10,903 nucleotides of DNA. It comes from an uncultured Clostridia bacterium (lineage in GTDB: Bacteria; Bacillota; Clostridia; TANB77; CAG-508). The stretch lies in NCBI GenBank assembly GCA_934167135.1, contig CAKPKI010000056.1:1-10903 (forward strand), written 5' to 3'. Position 1 is the stretch's first letter. The number at the start of each line of letters is the position of its first letter. The position numbers were made by a program, and so were the translations under genes. Below the pieces are notes generated by a model that did not search any database, was not told the DNA's origin, and saw only the letters and a list, made by a program, of their open reading frames with translations. This document shows, piece after piece, positions 1-7,393 of the stretch.

Positions 1-2
1 CC

Positions 3-1109
3 CTTGAAAAAGGAATAGTACTTGCAATAGTAAGTAAGAACAATTATGAACAGGCATATAAAAAAATAATAGAATTAGGAATTGAAAAATATTTTTATAA
101 ATTTTATATATCCTGGGATGATAAGTATAAATCCATAAAGGACTTAGCTAAGGACTTAAATATTTCTGAAGAACATATTTTATTTGTTGATGATTCTGAA
201 CTCGAATTAGCAGAAGCAATATACTATATACCAAATCTACAAATATTGAATGTTAGAAATATAGCTTTATTAACTAAATATATAAATGATATTACAATAA
301 TAACAGAAGAAACGAAAAATAGAAACAAAATATATAAGATATTAGAGCAAAGAAAGAAAAAAGAAGAACAAATGTCTAAAGAAGAATTCTTAAAATATTG
401 TAATATAAATATAGACATAAAACTAGCAAGAGAAGAGGATTTTTATAGAATAGAAGAGTTACTAGCAAGAACAAATCAAATGAATTTGAATAATAAAACA
501 TTGACAGTAGATGAACTAAAAAAGATTCACAATAAAAATGAATATAATATTTTTACGGTAAGAATGAAAGATATTTTTGCAGATTATGGAATTGTTGGAA
601 CAACAATAGTAAAGGAAAACGAAACAACAATTGAAATACAATATTTTGCTATATCATGTAAAGTCGAAGGGAGAAATATAGGAAAAAGAGTTATTGAATT
701 TGTAAAAAAAATAGCAAATGATAAAGAAAAAGATATCGAAGCTAAGTTTATTTTTAATTTAAAAAATGAAAAATTACAAGCACTTTTTGTTTTGAATGGT
801 TTTATACTAGATAACAGAAAATGTTATTCTTATAAATTTATGAAAAATAAAAATGATTTACAAATACAAGAAGTACACAATGAAAAAATAAAAGATAAAG
901 TAAGAACAATTGTAAATAGAATTGGAAAGAAAATTTATGAGGATGACTACTGCATAAAAGAGGAATTCGATTCATTAATGTTTATAGCATTAGTGGTATC
1001 AATAGAAAAGGAATTTGGAGTAGAGATTGATTTGACTCAAATTAATATAGAAAAATTTGATAATATAGAAAAAATTTCTAGATTTGTGGAGGAAAATAAA
1101 AATGTATAA
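3..1109 (+). CDS. FkbH-like HAD-IIIC/GNAT protein with C-terminal acyl carrier domain (5' partial)
   Basis: The reading frame is open from the window edge, so the true start and the N-terminal HAD Asp motif lie outside; 368 residues are visible. Residues 1 to about 85 are the end of a HAD-IIIC domain, with SIKDLAKDLNISEEHILFVDDS (split here: the FVDDS acidic motif is at residues 61-65). Residues of about 138-280 are the GNAT-like half typical of FkbH proteins, with the family signature RTNQMNLNNKT and later DIFADYGIVG. Residues of about 295-365 form an acyl-carrier-like helix bundle with a DSL motif; the candidate phosphopantetheine serine is codon 972-974. Characterised FkbH proteins take glycerate from 1,3-bisphosphoglycerate and load it as glyceryl onto a carrier protein. 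Here the carrier appears to be fused in cis. The substrate is inferred from the family, not shown. The gene overlaps the next one by 8 bp. Confidence 0.88.
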   Translation, partial: LEKGIVLAIVSKNNYEQAYKKIIELGIEKYFYKFYISWDDKYKSIKDLAKDLNISEEHILFVDDSELELAEAIYYIPNLQILNVRNIALLTKYINDITIITEETKNRNKIYKILEQRKKKEEQMSKEEFLKYCNINIDIKLAREEDFYRIEELLARTNQMNLNNKTLTVDELKKIHNKNEYNIFTVRMKDIFADYGIVGTTIVKENETTIEIQYFAISCKVEGRNIGKRVIEFVKKIANDKEKDIEAKFIFNLKNEKLQALFVLNGFILDNRKCYSYKFMKNKNDLQIQEVHNEKIKDKVRTIVNRIGKKIYEDDYCIKEEFDSLMFIALVVSIEKEFGVEIDLTQINIEKFDNIEKISRFVEENKNV

Positions 1110-1647
1110 AGAACATAAAGGAACTCAAAAAATAGACACAGAAAGATTAATATTGAGAAAATTTAAGAATACTGATGCAGAAGAAATTTTTAGTAATTGG
1201 CTAAGTGATCCTGAGGTATCAAGGTATATGGTATGGAACCATCAAAACAATATTGAAGAAACAAAAAGATGGCTAGAAAAATGTATAGCTAAATATGAAA
1301 AGTTGGATTCATATAATTGGGGAATAGAATTAAAAGAAAGCGGAGAACTTATAGGCTCAATTTCTGCCAATAAGGCTGATAATATAGATGAATGTTATGA
1401 AATTGGATATGCGATAGGAAGGAGGTTCTGGAGAAACGGATATGCAACAGAGTCGTTAAAAGCTGTTGTAGAGTATTTGATTAAGGATGTAGGCATAAGA
1501 AAATTCTTATGTAGATATGCTAAAGAAAATCAAGCATCAGGAAATGTTATACGTAAAGTTGGATTTGAATATAGAGGAAAAGGACAATTTACAAGCATTG
1601 ATGGAGAAAGGAATTTTGAAAGTGAAGAATATTTTTTGGAAAGATAG
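1102..1647 (+). CDS. GNAT family N-acetyltransferase (RimJ/RimL type)
   Basis: A 181-residue protein. It opens with the RimJ/RimL hallmark TERLILRKFKNTDAEEIF and carries an acetyl-CoA binding loop of the form RRFWRNGYATE around residues 107-117. The C-terminal segment ASGNVIRKVGFEYRG is the usual end of this fold. These enzymes move acetyl from acetyl-CoA to an amine on a protein N-terminus, an antibiotic or a metabolite; the substrate here is unknown. I chose the ATG at 1102 because GGAGG at 1088-1092 sits correctly before it. A TTG at 1084 would add six residues but has no ribosome site. The start lies inside the end of the FkbH-like gene (8-bp overlap), which implies translational coupling. 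In this context it could acetylate a pathway intermediate or give self-protection, or be an unrelated passenger. Confidence 0.9.
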   Translation: MYKEHKGTQKIDTERLILRKFKNTDAEEIFSNWLSDPEVSRYMVWNHQNNIEETKRWLEKCIAKYEKLDSYNWGIELKESGELIGSISANKADNIDECYEIGYAIGRRFWRNGYATESLKAVVEYLIKDVGIRKFLCRYAKENQASGNVIRKVGFEYRGKGQFTSIDGERNFESEEYFLER

Positions 1648-1660
1648 GAGGAACCAATAA

Positions 1661-2221
1661 ATGAAATTCATATTGATAACTGGTCCGCAAGCAGTTGGAA
1701 AAATGACTGTAGGGCAAGAACTAGTGAAGATTACGAATTTTAAATTATTACATAATCACATGACAATAGAACTACTAACTAATATTTTTGATTACAGTAG
1801 AGATTCGTTTAGAAAACTAAATGAAGAATTTAGAGTGCAAATATTTGAGGAATTTGCCAAAAGCGAACAAGAGGGACTTATATTTACAACAACTTGGAAT
1901 TTTGATTCAAAAGAAGATTGGAATATGATGTATGGATTTATAGATATTTTTAAAAAAAATAATGCAGATATATATATCGTGGAATTGGAGTCGACTTTAG
2001 AAGAAAGGTTAAAAAGGAATAAAACAGAAAATAGATTAGAAAATAAAGCATCCAAACGAAATTTAGAATGGAGCGAAAAGGACTTGTTAAAGTCAGTAGA
2101 AAAATATAGATTCAATTCTAAAGAAAATGAAATAAAGGAAAAAAATTATATGAGAATAGACAACACTAATGTTTCTGCTAATATTGTAGCAAAAGAAATA
2201 AAAGAAAGATTTAAGTTATAG
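1661..2221 (+). CDS. P-loop kinase-like NTPase (AAA_33/shikimate-kinase-like)
   Basis: A 186-residue protein beginning MKFILITGPQAVGKMTVG. The Walker A loop is G8-P-Q-A-V-G13-K14-M15-T16, with Met where Ser or Thr is usual and Thr next to it. The size and the Arg/Lys-rich stretch ERLKRNKTENRLENKASKRN (residues of about 112-131), which resembles a lid, fit a small-molecule kinase of the shikimate, gluconate or chloramphenicol phosphotransferase type. Similar stand-alone proteins are commonly annotated only as AAA family ATPase in Bacillus-like genomes, and their substrate is not known to me. AGGAGG at 1646-1651 precedes the ATG and overlaps the previous stop codon. It could supply phosphorylated intermediates to the downstream phosphatases, but this is inference from position only. 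Confidence 0.82.
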   Translation: MKFILITGPQAVGKMTVGQELVKITNFKLLHNHMTIELLTNIFDYSRDSFRKLNEEFRVQIFEEFAKSEQEGLIFTTTWNFDSKEDWNMMYGFIDIFKKNNADIYIVELESTLEERLKRNKTENRLENKASKRNLEWSEKDLLKSVEKYRFNSKENEIKEKNYMRIDNTNVSANIVAKEIKERFKL

Positions 2222-2256
2222 AGGGGGTAATGACATACTAAACATGCCAATAGTAT
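2221..2256 (+). promoter_or_regulatory. Unused ribosome site, three-codon ORF and small hairpin before the PHP gene
   Basis: GAGGGGG at 2221-2227 is a strong Shine-Dalgarno-like run, but the nearest ATG (2230) is only 2 nt away and opens a frame that stops after three codons (ATG ACA TAC TAA). ATACTA at 2235-2240 and TAGTAT at 2251-2256 form a 6-bp stem with a 10-nt loop. The hairpin could bring the purine run nearer to the true start at 2268, which has no ribosome site of its own, or this may be the scar of a lost gene start. Confidence 0.35.
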
Positions 2257-2267
2257 AGTAAAAAATT

Positions 2268-3164
2268 ATGAAAAATATTCAAGATTTTAATTATCATACA
2301 CATACAGAAAGATGTAAACATGCTGAAAAAGGATATAATGATGAAGAATATGTAAAAGAAGCTTTTGAAACAGGAATAAAGTTTTTAGCATTTTCAGATC
2401 ATATTCCTTTTATGAACACAAAAGACACAAAATCTAATGTCAGAATGGATTATGATGAAATAGATGAATATTTACAATCGATAATAAACTTAAAAGACAA
2501 ATATCAGGGGAAAATAAATATAGAAACGGGATTTGAATTTGAATATTTTCCAAACGAATTAGAACATATTATGAAAATGAAAAGTATGGTTGATAAAATG
2601 ATATTAGGACAACATTTTGTATTCGATTCACAAGGAAATATCAAATATTTTACTTCTAAACAGGAAGCAACAGATAAAGATGCGATACAATATATATGTT
2701 TAATAAATAAAGCACTACAAACAGGAATACCAGATATAATAGCACATCCTGATTTGTTTTTAAAATACAGAAAAGAATTTGGAAAAAAAGAAGAATTTTT
2801 TACAAGACAATTATGTAAGGTTATTCAAAAATATACAGTACCGGTAGAAATAAATTTAAATGAAATTTACAGAGAGTATGTAAAAGCTCAAAAACAGATT
2901 CCAGATGGTACAGAGCAAGAGCAAATAAAGCTTGCGATGAAGACAATAAAATATCCTAATGAGCATTTTTGGAGAATATTATCTGAATATGATGGTATAA
3001 AAGTTTTGTTTGGAATAGATGCACATGTAAAGGGGCAAATTCGAAATTGTAAAATATCTTATAAAATAGCAAATGAAATATTAGGAAAAACAATAGAAAA
3101 ATTAAAATTTGTTGATTGTAAATTAGATGAAAAAAAATCAAAAAAAGAAGAAATAGAATTATAG
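2268..3164 (+). CDS. HisK-like PHP-domain phosphoesterase (histidinol-phosphatase family)
   Basis: A 298-residue protein that is PHP domain throughout. Metal-ligand motifs are visible in the expected order: YHTHTERCKHA (H10, H12, H18), FSDHIPF (D44, H45), the acidic GFEFEYFP, GQHFVFD, IIAHPDLFL, VEINLN and a terminal GIDAHV. This order fits the HisK/HisJ type of histidinol-phosphate phosphatase, which uses a trinuclear metal site. No other histidine gene is nearby, so a phosphatase acting on another phosphomonoester of this locus is equally possible. The start is forced, because an in-frame stop lies at 2259-2261 and the first metal motif begins at residue 9. There is no Shine-Dalgarno close to it, so initiation may depend on the odd leader before it. 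A 13-bp gap separates it from the next gene. Confidence 0.85.
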   Translation: MKNIQDFNYHTHTERCKHAEKGYNDEEYVKEAFETGIKFLAFSDHIPFMNTKDTKSNVRMDYDEIDEYLQSIINLKDKYQGKINIETGFEFEYFPNELEHIMKMKSMVDKMILGQHFVFDSQGNIKYFTSKQEATDKDAIQYICLINKALQTGIPDIIAHPDLFLKYRKEFGKKEEFFTRQLCKVIQKYTVPVEINLNEIYREYVKAQKQIPDGTEQEQIKLAMKTIKYPNEHFWRILSEYDGIKVLFGIDAHVKGQIRNCKISYKIANEILGKTIEKLKFVDCKLDEKKSKKEEIEL

Positions 3165-3177
3165 GTTGGAGAGAAAA

Positions 3178-5283
3178 ATGAAAGATGTTAATATAAAATG
3201 TTTAAAAAAAATAGATATTTCAGAAGATAAATTGCCATTACATATTGGAGAAGATGGAATTACAATTGATGGTGTATTTTATAAAAACGTAAAAATCATA
3301 AAAAGTGGAGAATTTTATTATATTGTTAGTGATAAGGCAGTACTAACAATTACATGTACTGCGATATGTAATGCAAGATGCAATTTTTGCTATAATGGTA
3401 TAACATTTACGCCTGATTCAGGAGGATTTATTGATTTGCATAATTCAAAGCTTGAAAGATTGCAACAATTTTGTAAAGATGCTCAGATACAGATTGCTTC
3501 TTTTTCTGGAGGAGAACCTACATTATACCCAGTAGAATTATTGGAATTAGTTGAAAGATTTTCTAAAATTATTCCAAAGATAAGAAGATTGCATACAAAT
3601 GGTTTAAACTTAAACAAAACTGTAAATTACAAAGGAAAAGAAAAGAAATTATACGAACATTTAAAAGATGTGGGAATAACAGATATTTCAATAAGCGTTG
3701 CACATATAAATCCTAATATTAATGCTAAAATTATGAATTATTCTGGATTAAGCTATGAATTAGTCAAGAATATAATTGCATCTGGTATTGATGTGAGATT
3801 TTCTTGCTATTTAGATAATGATGGTAGCAAGGATTTAAAAGAATTTAATAAATACTTAGAAAAAGGAATGGAACTAGGTGTAAAGAGATTCATTTTTAGA
3901 TTGTCAAGTGGAATTCCACGATGTTACGAATTAGATAACAGTTTTTCAAAAAATAATAGAAATGTAACTAGTGATGTATTAACATATGTTGATTTTCTAA
4001 AAAATAAAGACTTTGTTGTAAAGTATTTTCAAAAAAAATCAGATTCACATTTATATATGCTAGAAAAAGGAGATATAAAAGTTGATGTAGATAGATCTCT
4101 AGAAGAAATTGATCCAGACAAGAAAATTAGAAGAATTATTTATATGCCTAATAATTGTACATATACAAGTTGGATAGACTCAACATCATTTTTATTTAAA
4201 GAAGATGCAGAAGAGATTGTAACAGCATTATTAGATAATGAGCACAAAAAGATTGATATAGGAGAAAAAATATATCCTGCTTCTTCTGCAAGAGAATATA
4301 TAAAATCAAGAAGAAGAAATATAGAATTAGAAAAAAATAACATTTACTGTGATACACATACTCACACTAGTGTTTCAGATGGATGGGTAACTCCAACAGA
4401 ATTGATTTTAAAAGCAAAGGAAAATGGAGTAAAAAGGATTATTATATCAGATCATAATTGTTTGACTGATGAGTTTGATGCAATAAGAAGATTTGCAAAT
4501 AATAATTCTATAGAAATACCATTTCAAGGAGTAGAAGTGAGTTGTGTATATTTAGATGAAAAAAATGAACCTAAAATAAAAATGCATATGTTAGTATATG
4601 CCAATAATTTCAAAAAGGATTTTCTTGATTTTATTAGTTTTGCTAATAAAAATGTAAATGAATATATTTATAAAAAGTATCAAGAATTGAAGGAAAATGT
4701 TGTTGAATTAAAAAAAATGAGAAAATTCGAAGAGATATATTCAATTGAGGATAAAAATTTAGATATGATACTACCTAAGAAACAATATACCAGAACGCCT
4801 TTTGCTAAAGAAGTCGCTAATTTACTTGATATTTCTGTAGAAGAAGCAAAAGAAAAATATGTACAAGCTTTACCTAGAGAAGACAGATATAAAAATAATA
4901 ATTGGCTAAATATTAAGGATGTAATAGAAAAATGCAATAAATTAGGATATGTAACAATTTTAGCACATCCATCTTGGATTAGAAATTTTAAAGAAAATGC
5001 AAAAGAATTAGATATGAAAGATTTATTTAATGCTATTGTAGATTTAAAAAGTGTTGGGCTCGATGGAGTAGAAATTGGACATAGATTAAATGATAAGGAA
5101 GCACAACTTAAGTTATTAAATTTAGCACGAGAATTTGACTTGCTAACAACAGGAGGCTCAGATTTCCATGGTAAGCCTAGATGTGTTTTTGGAGTATATG
5201 GAACTACATATGAAGAATTTTTACAATTAAAAAATAGGGTCGATAATAAGGAGAAAAGATTATGTATTCCAACAGATATATAG
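3178..5283 (+). CDS. Radical SAM - PHP phosphoesterase fusion protein
   Basis: A 701-residue two-domain protein. Residues of about 55-250 are a radical SAM domain with C64-x3-C68-x2-C71 for the 4Fe-4S cluster and the S-adenosylmethionine-contacting SGGEPT at 110-115, followed by LHTNGL. There is no cysteine-rich SPASM or twitch region after it. After a linker of about 140 residues, a TrpH/YciV-type PHP domain starts near 388: DTHTHTSVSDG (H394, H396), SDHN (H426), EVS (E453), a helical insertion, AHP (H597) and GSDFH (D662, H664). All expected metal ligands seem present, so both halves should be active. TrpH-type relatives remove phosphate from nucleoside 3',5'-bisphosphates or trim RNA ends. 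Fusion to a radical SAM enzyme suggests a radical modification followed by dephosphorylation of one substrate (inference). I preferred ATG 3178 because GGAG at 3168-3171 precedes it; a TTG at 3166 is the alternative. Confidence 0.9.
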   Translation: MKDVNIKCLKKIDISEDKLPLHIGEDGITIDGVFYKNVKIIKSGEFYYIVSDKAVLTITCTAICNARCNFCYNGITFTPDSGGFIDLHNSKLERLQQFCKDAQIQIASFSGGEPTLYPVELLELVERFSKIIPKIRRLHTNGLNLNKTVNYKGKEKKLYEHLKDVGITDISISVAHINPNINAKIMNYSGLSYELVKNIIASGIDVRFSCYLDNDGSKDLKEFNKYLEKGMELGVKRFIFRLSSGIPRCYELDNSFSKNNRNVTSDVLTYVDFLKNKDFVVKYFQKKSDSHLYMLEKGDIKVDVDRSLEEIDPDKKIRRIIYMPNNCTYTSWIDSTSFLFKEDAEEIVTALLDNEHKKIDIGEKIYPASSAREYIKSRRRNIELEKNNIYCDTHTHTSVSDGWVTPTELILKAKENGVKRIIISDHNCLTDEFDAIRRFANNNSIEIPFQGVEVSCVYLDEKNEPKIKMHMLVYANNFKKDFLDFISFANKNVNEYIYKKYQELKENVVELKKMRKFEEIYSIEDKNLDMILPKKQYTRTPFAKEVANLLDISVEEAKEKYVQALPREDRYKNNNWLNIKDVIEKCNKLGYVTILAHPSWIRNFKENAKELDMKDLFNAIVDLKSVGLDGVEIGHRLNDKEAQLKLLNLAREFDLLTTGGSDFHGKPRCVFGVYGTTYEEFLQLKNRVDNKEKRLCIPTDI

Positions 5284-5879
5284 CGTTTCATTGTTGTCAA
5301 GAAAAATATTTTTGTGAAATAGAAAAAAATGGGATTTCAAAAGAAACTAAAGCTGTATTTATTTTGGATTTAGACAATATAAACAAAGAAGAATTATATA
5401 ATACATTAGCAGTTCTTGCCTATCATGGAATAGGAATTGATGGATGGCAAAGTATGTTAAAAAATACTAGAAAGTTAGACGAAATTGATAAATCATTAAT
5501 AATTTCTATAGCAATGATATCTAAAGAACAGGAAAAAATAATTAGCAATGGTATAGGTTGTAATCATTATAGAATTATTGGTAATGGAGAAAACACATTA
5601 GATTATTGCAAAATAAAAGATATAGGACCTATAAAAAAAATAATATGCACAGAAAAACAGAAATTATATGGAGCTAATATAATAAAAAATAAAAATATAG
5701 ACCCTATAAAAGATAGATTTTTTATTAAAGATATTTATAATGAATTTAATATAAAAAGTGAAGATATTTCTATAAAAAACATAAAAAGTATATGCTATAA
5801 TATTGCAGATAAACAAATGGATGGCATACTAAAAGATATTTCAAAAATAAAGAATAAGTGGATGGTATTATATGAATAA
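5262..5879 (+). CDS. Protein of unknown function, 205 residues
   Basis: I do not recognise this family. The protein is soluble-looking, Lys- and Ile-rich, and has no signal peptide or membrane segment. It has an N-terminal cluster FHCCQEKYFC (residues of about 9-18) and a later GCNHYRIIGNGENTLDYC, so a metal or cluster site is conceivable. The start is firm: AAGGAG at 5248-5253 sits 8 nt before the ATG. It overlaps the end of the radical SAM-PHP gene by 22 bp and the HAD gene by 8 bp. Such tight packing suggests a partner, activator or substrate-binding subunit working with those two enzymes. That role is inference from position only. Confidence 0.72.
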   Translation: MYSNRYIAFHCCQEKYFCEIEKNGISKETKAVFILDLDNINKEELYNTLAVLAYHGIGIDGWQSMLKNTRKLDEIDKSLIISIAMISKEQEKIISNGIGCNHYRIIGNGENTLDYCKIKDIGPIKKIICTEKQKLYGANIIKNKNIDPIKDRFFIKDIYNEFNIKSEDISIKNIKSICYNIADKQMDGILKDISKIKNKWMVLYE

Positions 5880-6483
5880 AAAAATAAAGGTTGTTATATT
5901 TGATGTGGATGATACACTAATATATACTATTGAAACAGCATATAAAAAAACTAATCAAGCAGGGAGAAAGGTTTTTAATGTAGACTTAAAGCAAAATGAA
6001 TTCATTGAATTATATGGGAAATGTAGTTTTATTGATTGCATTAAACATTGGTATAATACAGATAAAATTGAAGACTTTATAAGAGAGTATAATAGTATAA
6101 AAATGGAATATGAGTATATAGGAAATTTAGATAAAATAATTAATAAGTTAAAGAAAAATAAAATAATAGTTGGAATAGTAACAAACTCGACAAAAGAAAA
6201 AACAGAGAGAAAATTAAAAGAACATATTAAGTTATTTGATTTTTTGTATTATGATGCAGAAAAACCGAATCCAACAGCTATTAAAAAAATAATAAATAAA
6301 TACAATGTAAGTAAGGAGGAAACTATTTTAATTGGGGACTCGGAAAATGATTATCAAGCTTGCAAAAATGCAAAAATTATTTTTTGTGGAGTTAATACTG
6401 GAAAAAAGAATTGGAGCAATACAGATGTAATGTTTATAAATAGTATAAAGGATTTAATAAATAAAGGACAAATTGTTATTTAA
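5872..6483 (+). CDS. HAD-superfamily phosphatase (phosphoglycolate-phosphatase-like)
   Basis: A 203-residue hydrolase with all four HAD motifs: nucleophile and acid D11-V-D13-D-T15, motif II T104-N-S106, motif III Lys K131 in AEKPNP, and motif IV G-D156-S-E-N-D160. The helical stretch between motifs I and II makes it a C1-cap HAD, like phosphoglycolate phosphatases, pyrophosphatases and nucleotidases. Its substrate cannot be read from sequence. The ATG overlaps the preceding gene by 8 bp and no strong ribosome site is visible, so it is probably translated by coupling. It is the last gene of the run; its stop codon TAA (6481-6483) lies in the loop of the terminator hairpin. Confidence 0.9.
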   Translation: MNKKIKVVIFDVDDTLIYTIETAYKKTNQAGRKVFNVDLKQNEFIELYGKCSFIDCIKHWYNTDKIEDFIREYNSIKMEYEYIGNLDKIINKLKKNKIIVGIVTNSTKEKTERKLKEHIKLFDFLYYDAEKPNPTAIKKIINKYNVSKEETILIGDSENDYQACKNAKIIFCGVNTGKKNWSNTDVMFINSIKDLINKGQIVI

Positions 6484-6506
6484 TAACAATTTGTCCTTTA
6501 TTTTTG
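6461..6506. terminator. Intrinsic terminator between convergent genes, probably bidirectional
   Basis: Positions 6461-6479 and 6483-6501 form a perfect 19-bp stem with a 3-nt loop, and a T run (6500-6505) follows on the plus strand. On the minus strand the sequence beyond the stem is also T-rich, so it can serve the minus-strand gene that ends at 6522. The left arm is the last coding stretch of the HAD gene, and the stop codon falls in the loop. Confidence 0.88.
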
Positions 6507-6521
6507 AATGCATACGGATTA

Positions 6522-7346
6522 CTACTTATGGAATAACATACTACGGAAACTGGCAAGATTAACCGTTCTTGAAGGTGGTTCTCTAAAATAACGATCAGCA
6601 ATAGGATAATATCTACCTACAACACGATAATTACCACTTCTTAGAACAATTCTATCATTGTTATGCTTTTCCTGAGTGAATTCGACAACATTACCAGCTA
6701 AGTCATAGATGTTTTTGATACACCAATCTGGATTTGAGCCAGTTGGCAATAATTCTACTTTTTCGACTTTAGAATGATATTTTTCATTACTGGCATAGTT
6801 GCCTAAATAAGTTGAATCATCTACAATTTCTTTTTTTGTTTTTGTTTGATCCTGAATAATCCACTGACATACAGAGTCATAAGCTGAGCCCAACATGAGA
6901 CAATGATTAACATCAGCAGAATTGGTTTTTAATTTTGCTTCTAATTCTAAAGCTTCATCGAAACTTTTTTCAATTAAAGGAAGATGTCCTTTTTTAAAAA
7001 CAATTTCTCCATTTTCCATTGAAGCTGTGTAACTAGAAAAATAAAATCCTCCCCACTTATTGATGCTTTTTACAATATATTCAGGAACTTCTTCATGCCA
7101 ACCCTCTTTCGAAAAGTCATAATTATACCAATTACGCAGACCGAATTTGGAGTCAAAAGAAACTCCATTTAAAGTGCCATTACTTTCTAACCCCCCTACG
7201 GGAACCCAAGTAAATTCATTCCCGAATTCATCAGAAACAACAAAACCAGTATTCCATTCGCCTATTACATAAGTAAATCCTTGTGGTACAAACGGATTCT
7301 TATAGCAATCAGTTGATGGTGTTAAGACTGTCCGTTTTTCATTCAT
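6522..7346 (-). CDS. SUMF1/FGE-fold protein lacking the catalytic cysteines
   Basis: A 274-residue protein of the formylglycine-generating-enzyme-like (SUMF1, C-type-lectin-related) fold. Support comes from the early GNEFTWVPVGG, the core YDLAGNVVEFTQE (residues 214-226), then LRSGNYR (235-241) and the closing SFRSMLF (266-272). True FGEs have a Cys pair between the last two motifs; here that stretch has no Cys at all, so oxidase activity is unlikely and a binding or structural role is more probable. No signal peptide is visible. AGGAGGT (7354-7360, minus strand) sits 7 nt before the ATG. Arg codons include CGG and CGT, unlike the AGA-dominated operon it converges with, which suggests a different history. 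Related proteins occur near prophages and pilin-like genes, but nothing phage-like is visible here. Confidence 0.75.
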   Translation of the reverse strand: MNEKRTVLTPSTDCYKNPFVPQGFTYVIGEWNTGFVVSDEFGNEFTWVPVGGLESNGTLNGVSFDSKFGLRNWYNYDFSKEGWHEEVPEYIVKSINKWGGFYFSSYTASMENGEIVFKKGHLPLIEKSFDEALELEAKLKTNSADVNHCLMLGSAYDSVCQWIIQDQTKTKKEIVDDSTYLGNYASNEKYHSKVEKVELLPTGSNPDWCIKNIYDLAGNVVEFTQEKHNNDRIVLRSGNYRVVGRYYPIADRYFREPPSRTVNLASFRSMLFHK

Positions 7347-7371
7347 AATATTTACCTCCTAAAATGTATTA

Positions 7372-7385
7372 AATGCTATAGCATT
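7372..7385. promoter_or_regulatory. Perfect 14-bp palindrome at the start of the minus-strand transcript (candidate operator)
   Basis: AATGCTATAGCATT is its own reverse complement. It lies just downstream of the -10 box of the minus-strand promoter, where transcription should begin, which is a classic place for a repressor site. As RNA it could also form a short hairpin ahead of the ribosome site. The binding protein is unknown. Confidence 0.5.
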
Positions 7386-7393
7386 GTACAAAA

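Noticed and set aside
1084..1104. TTG at 1084 as start of the GNAT gene
   Set aside because: There is no ribosome site before it, while ATG 1102 has GGAGG at a proper distance.
4680..5300. Long minus-strand open frame of 206 codons
   Set aside because: It lies opposite the PHP half of the radical SAM fusion, whose metal motifs prove the plus-strand frame; its product is Ser/Phe/Leu-rich, as expected from antisense of AT-rich coding DNA.
6522..6700. C-terminus of the FGE-fold protein as the variable region of a diversity-generating retroelement
   Set aside because: The fold is compatible, but I see no template repeat and no reverse transcriptase gene in the window.
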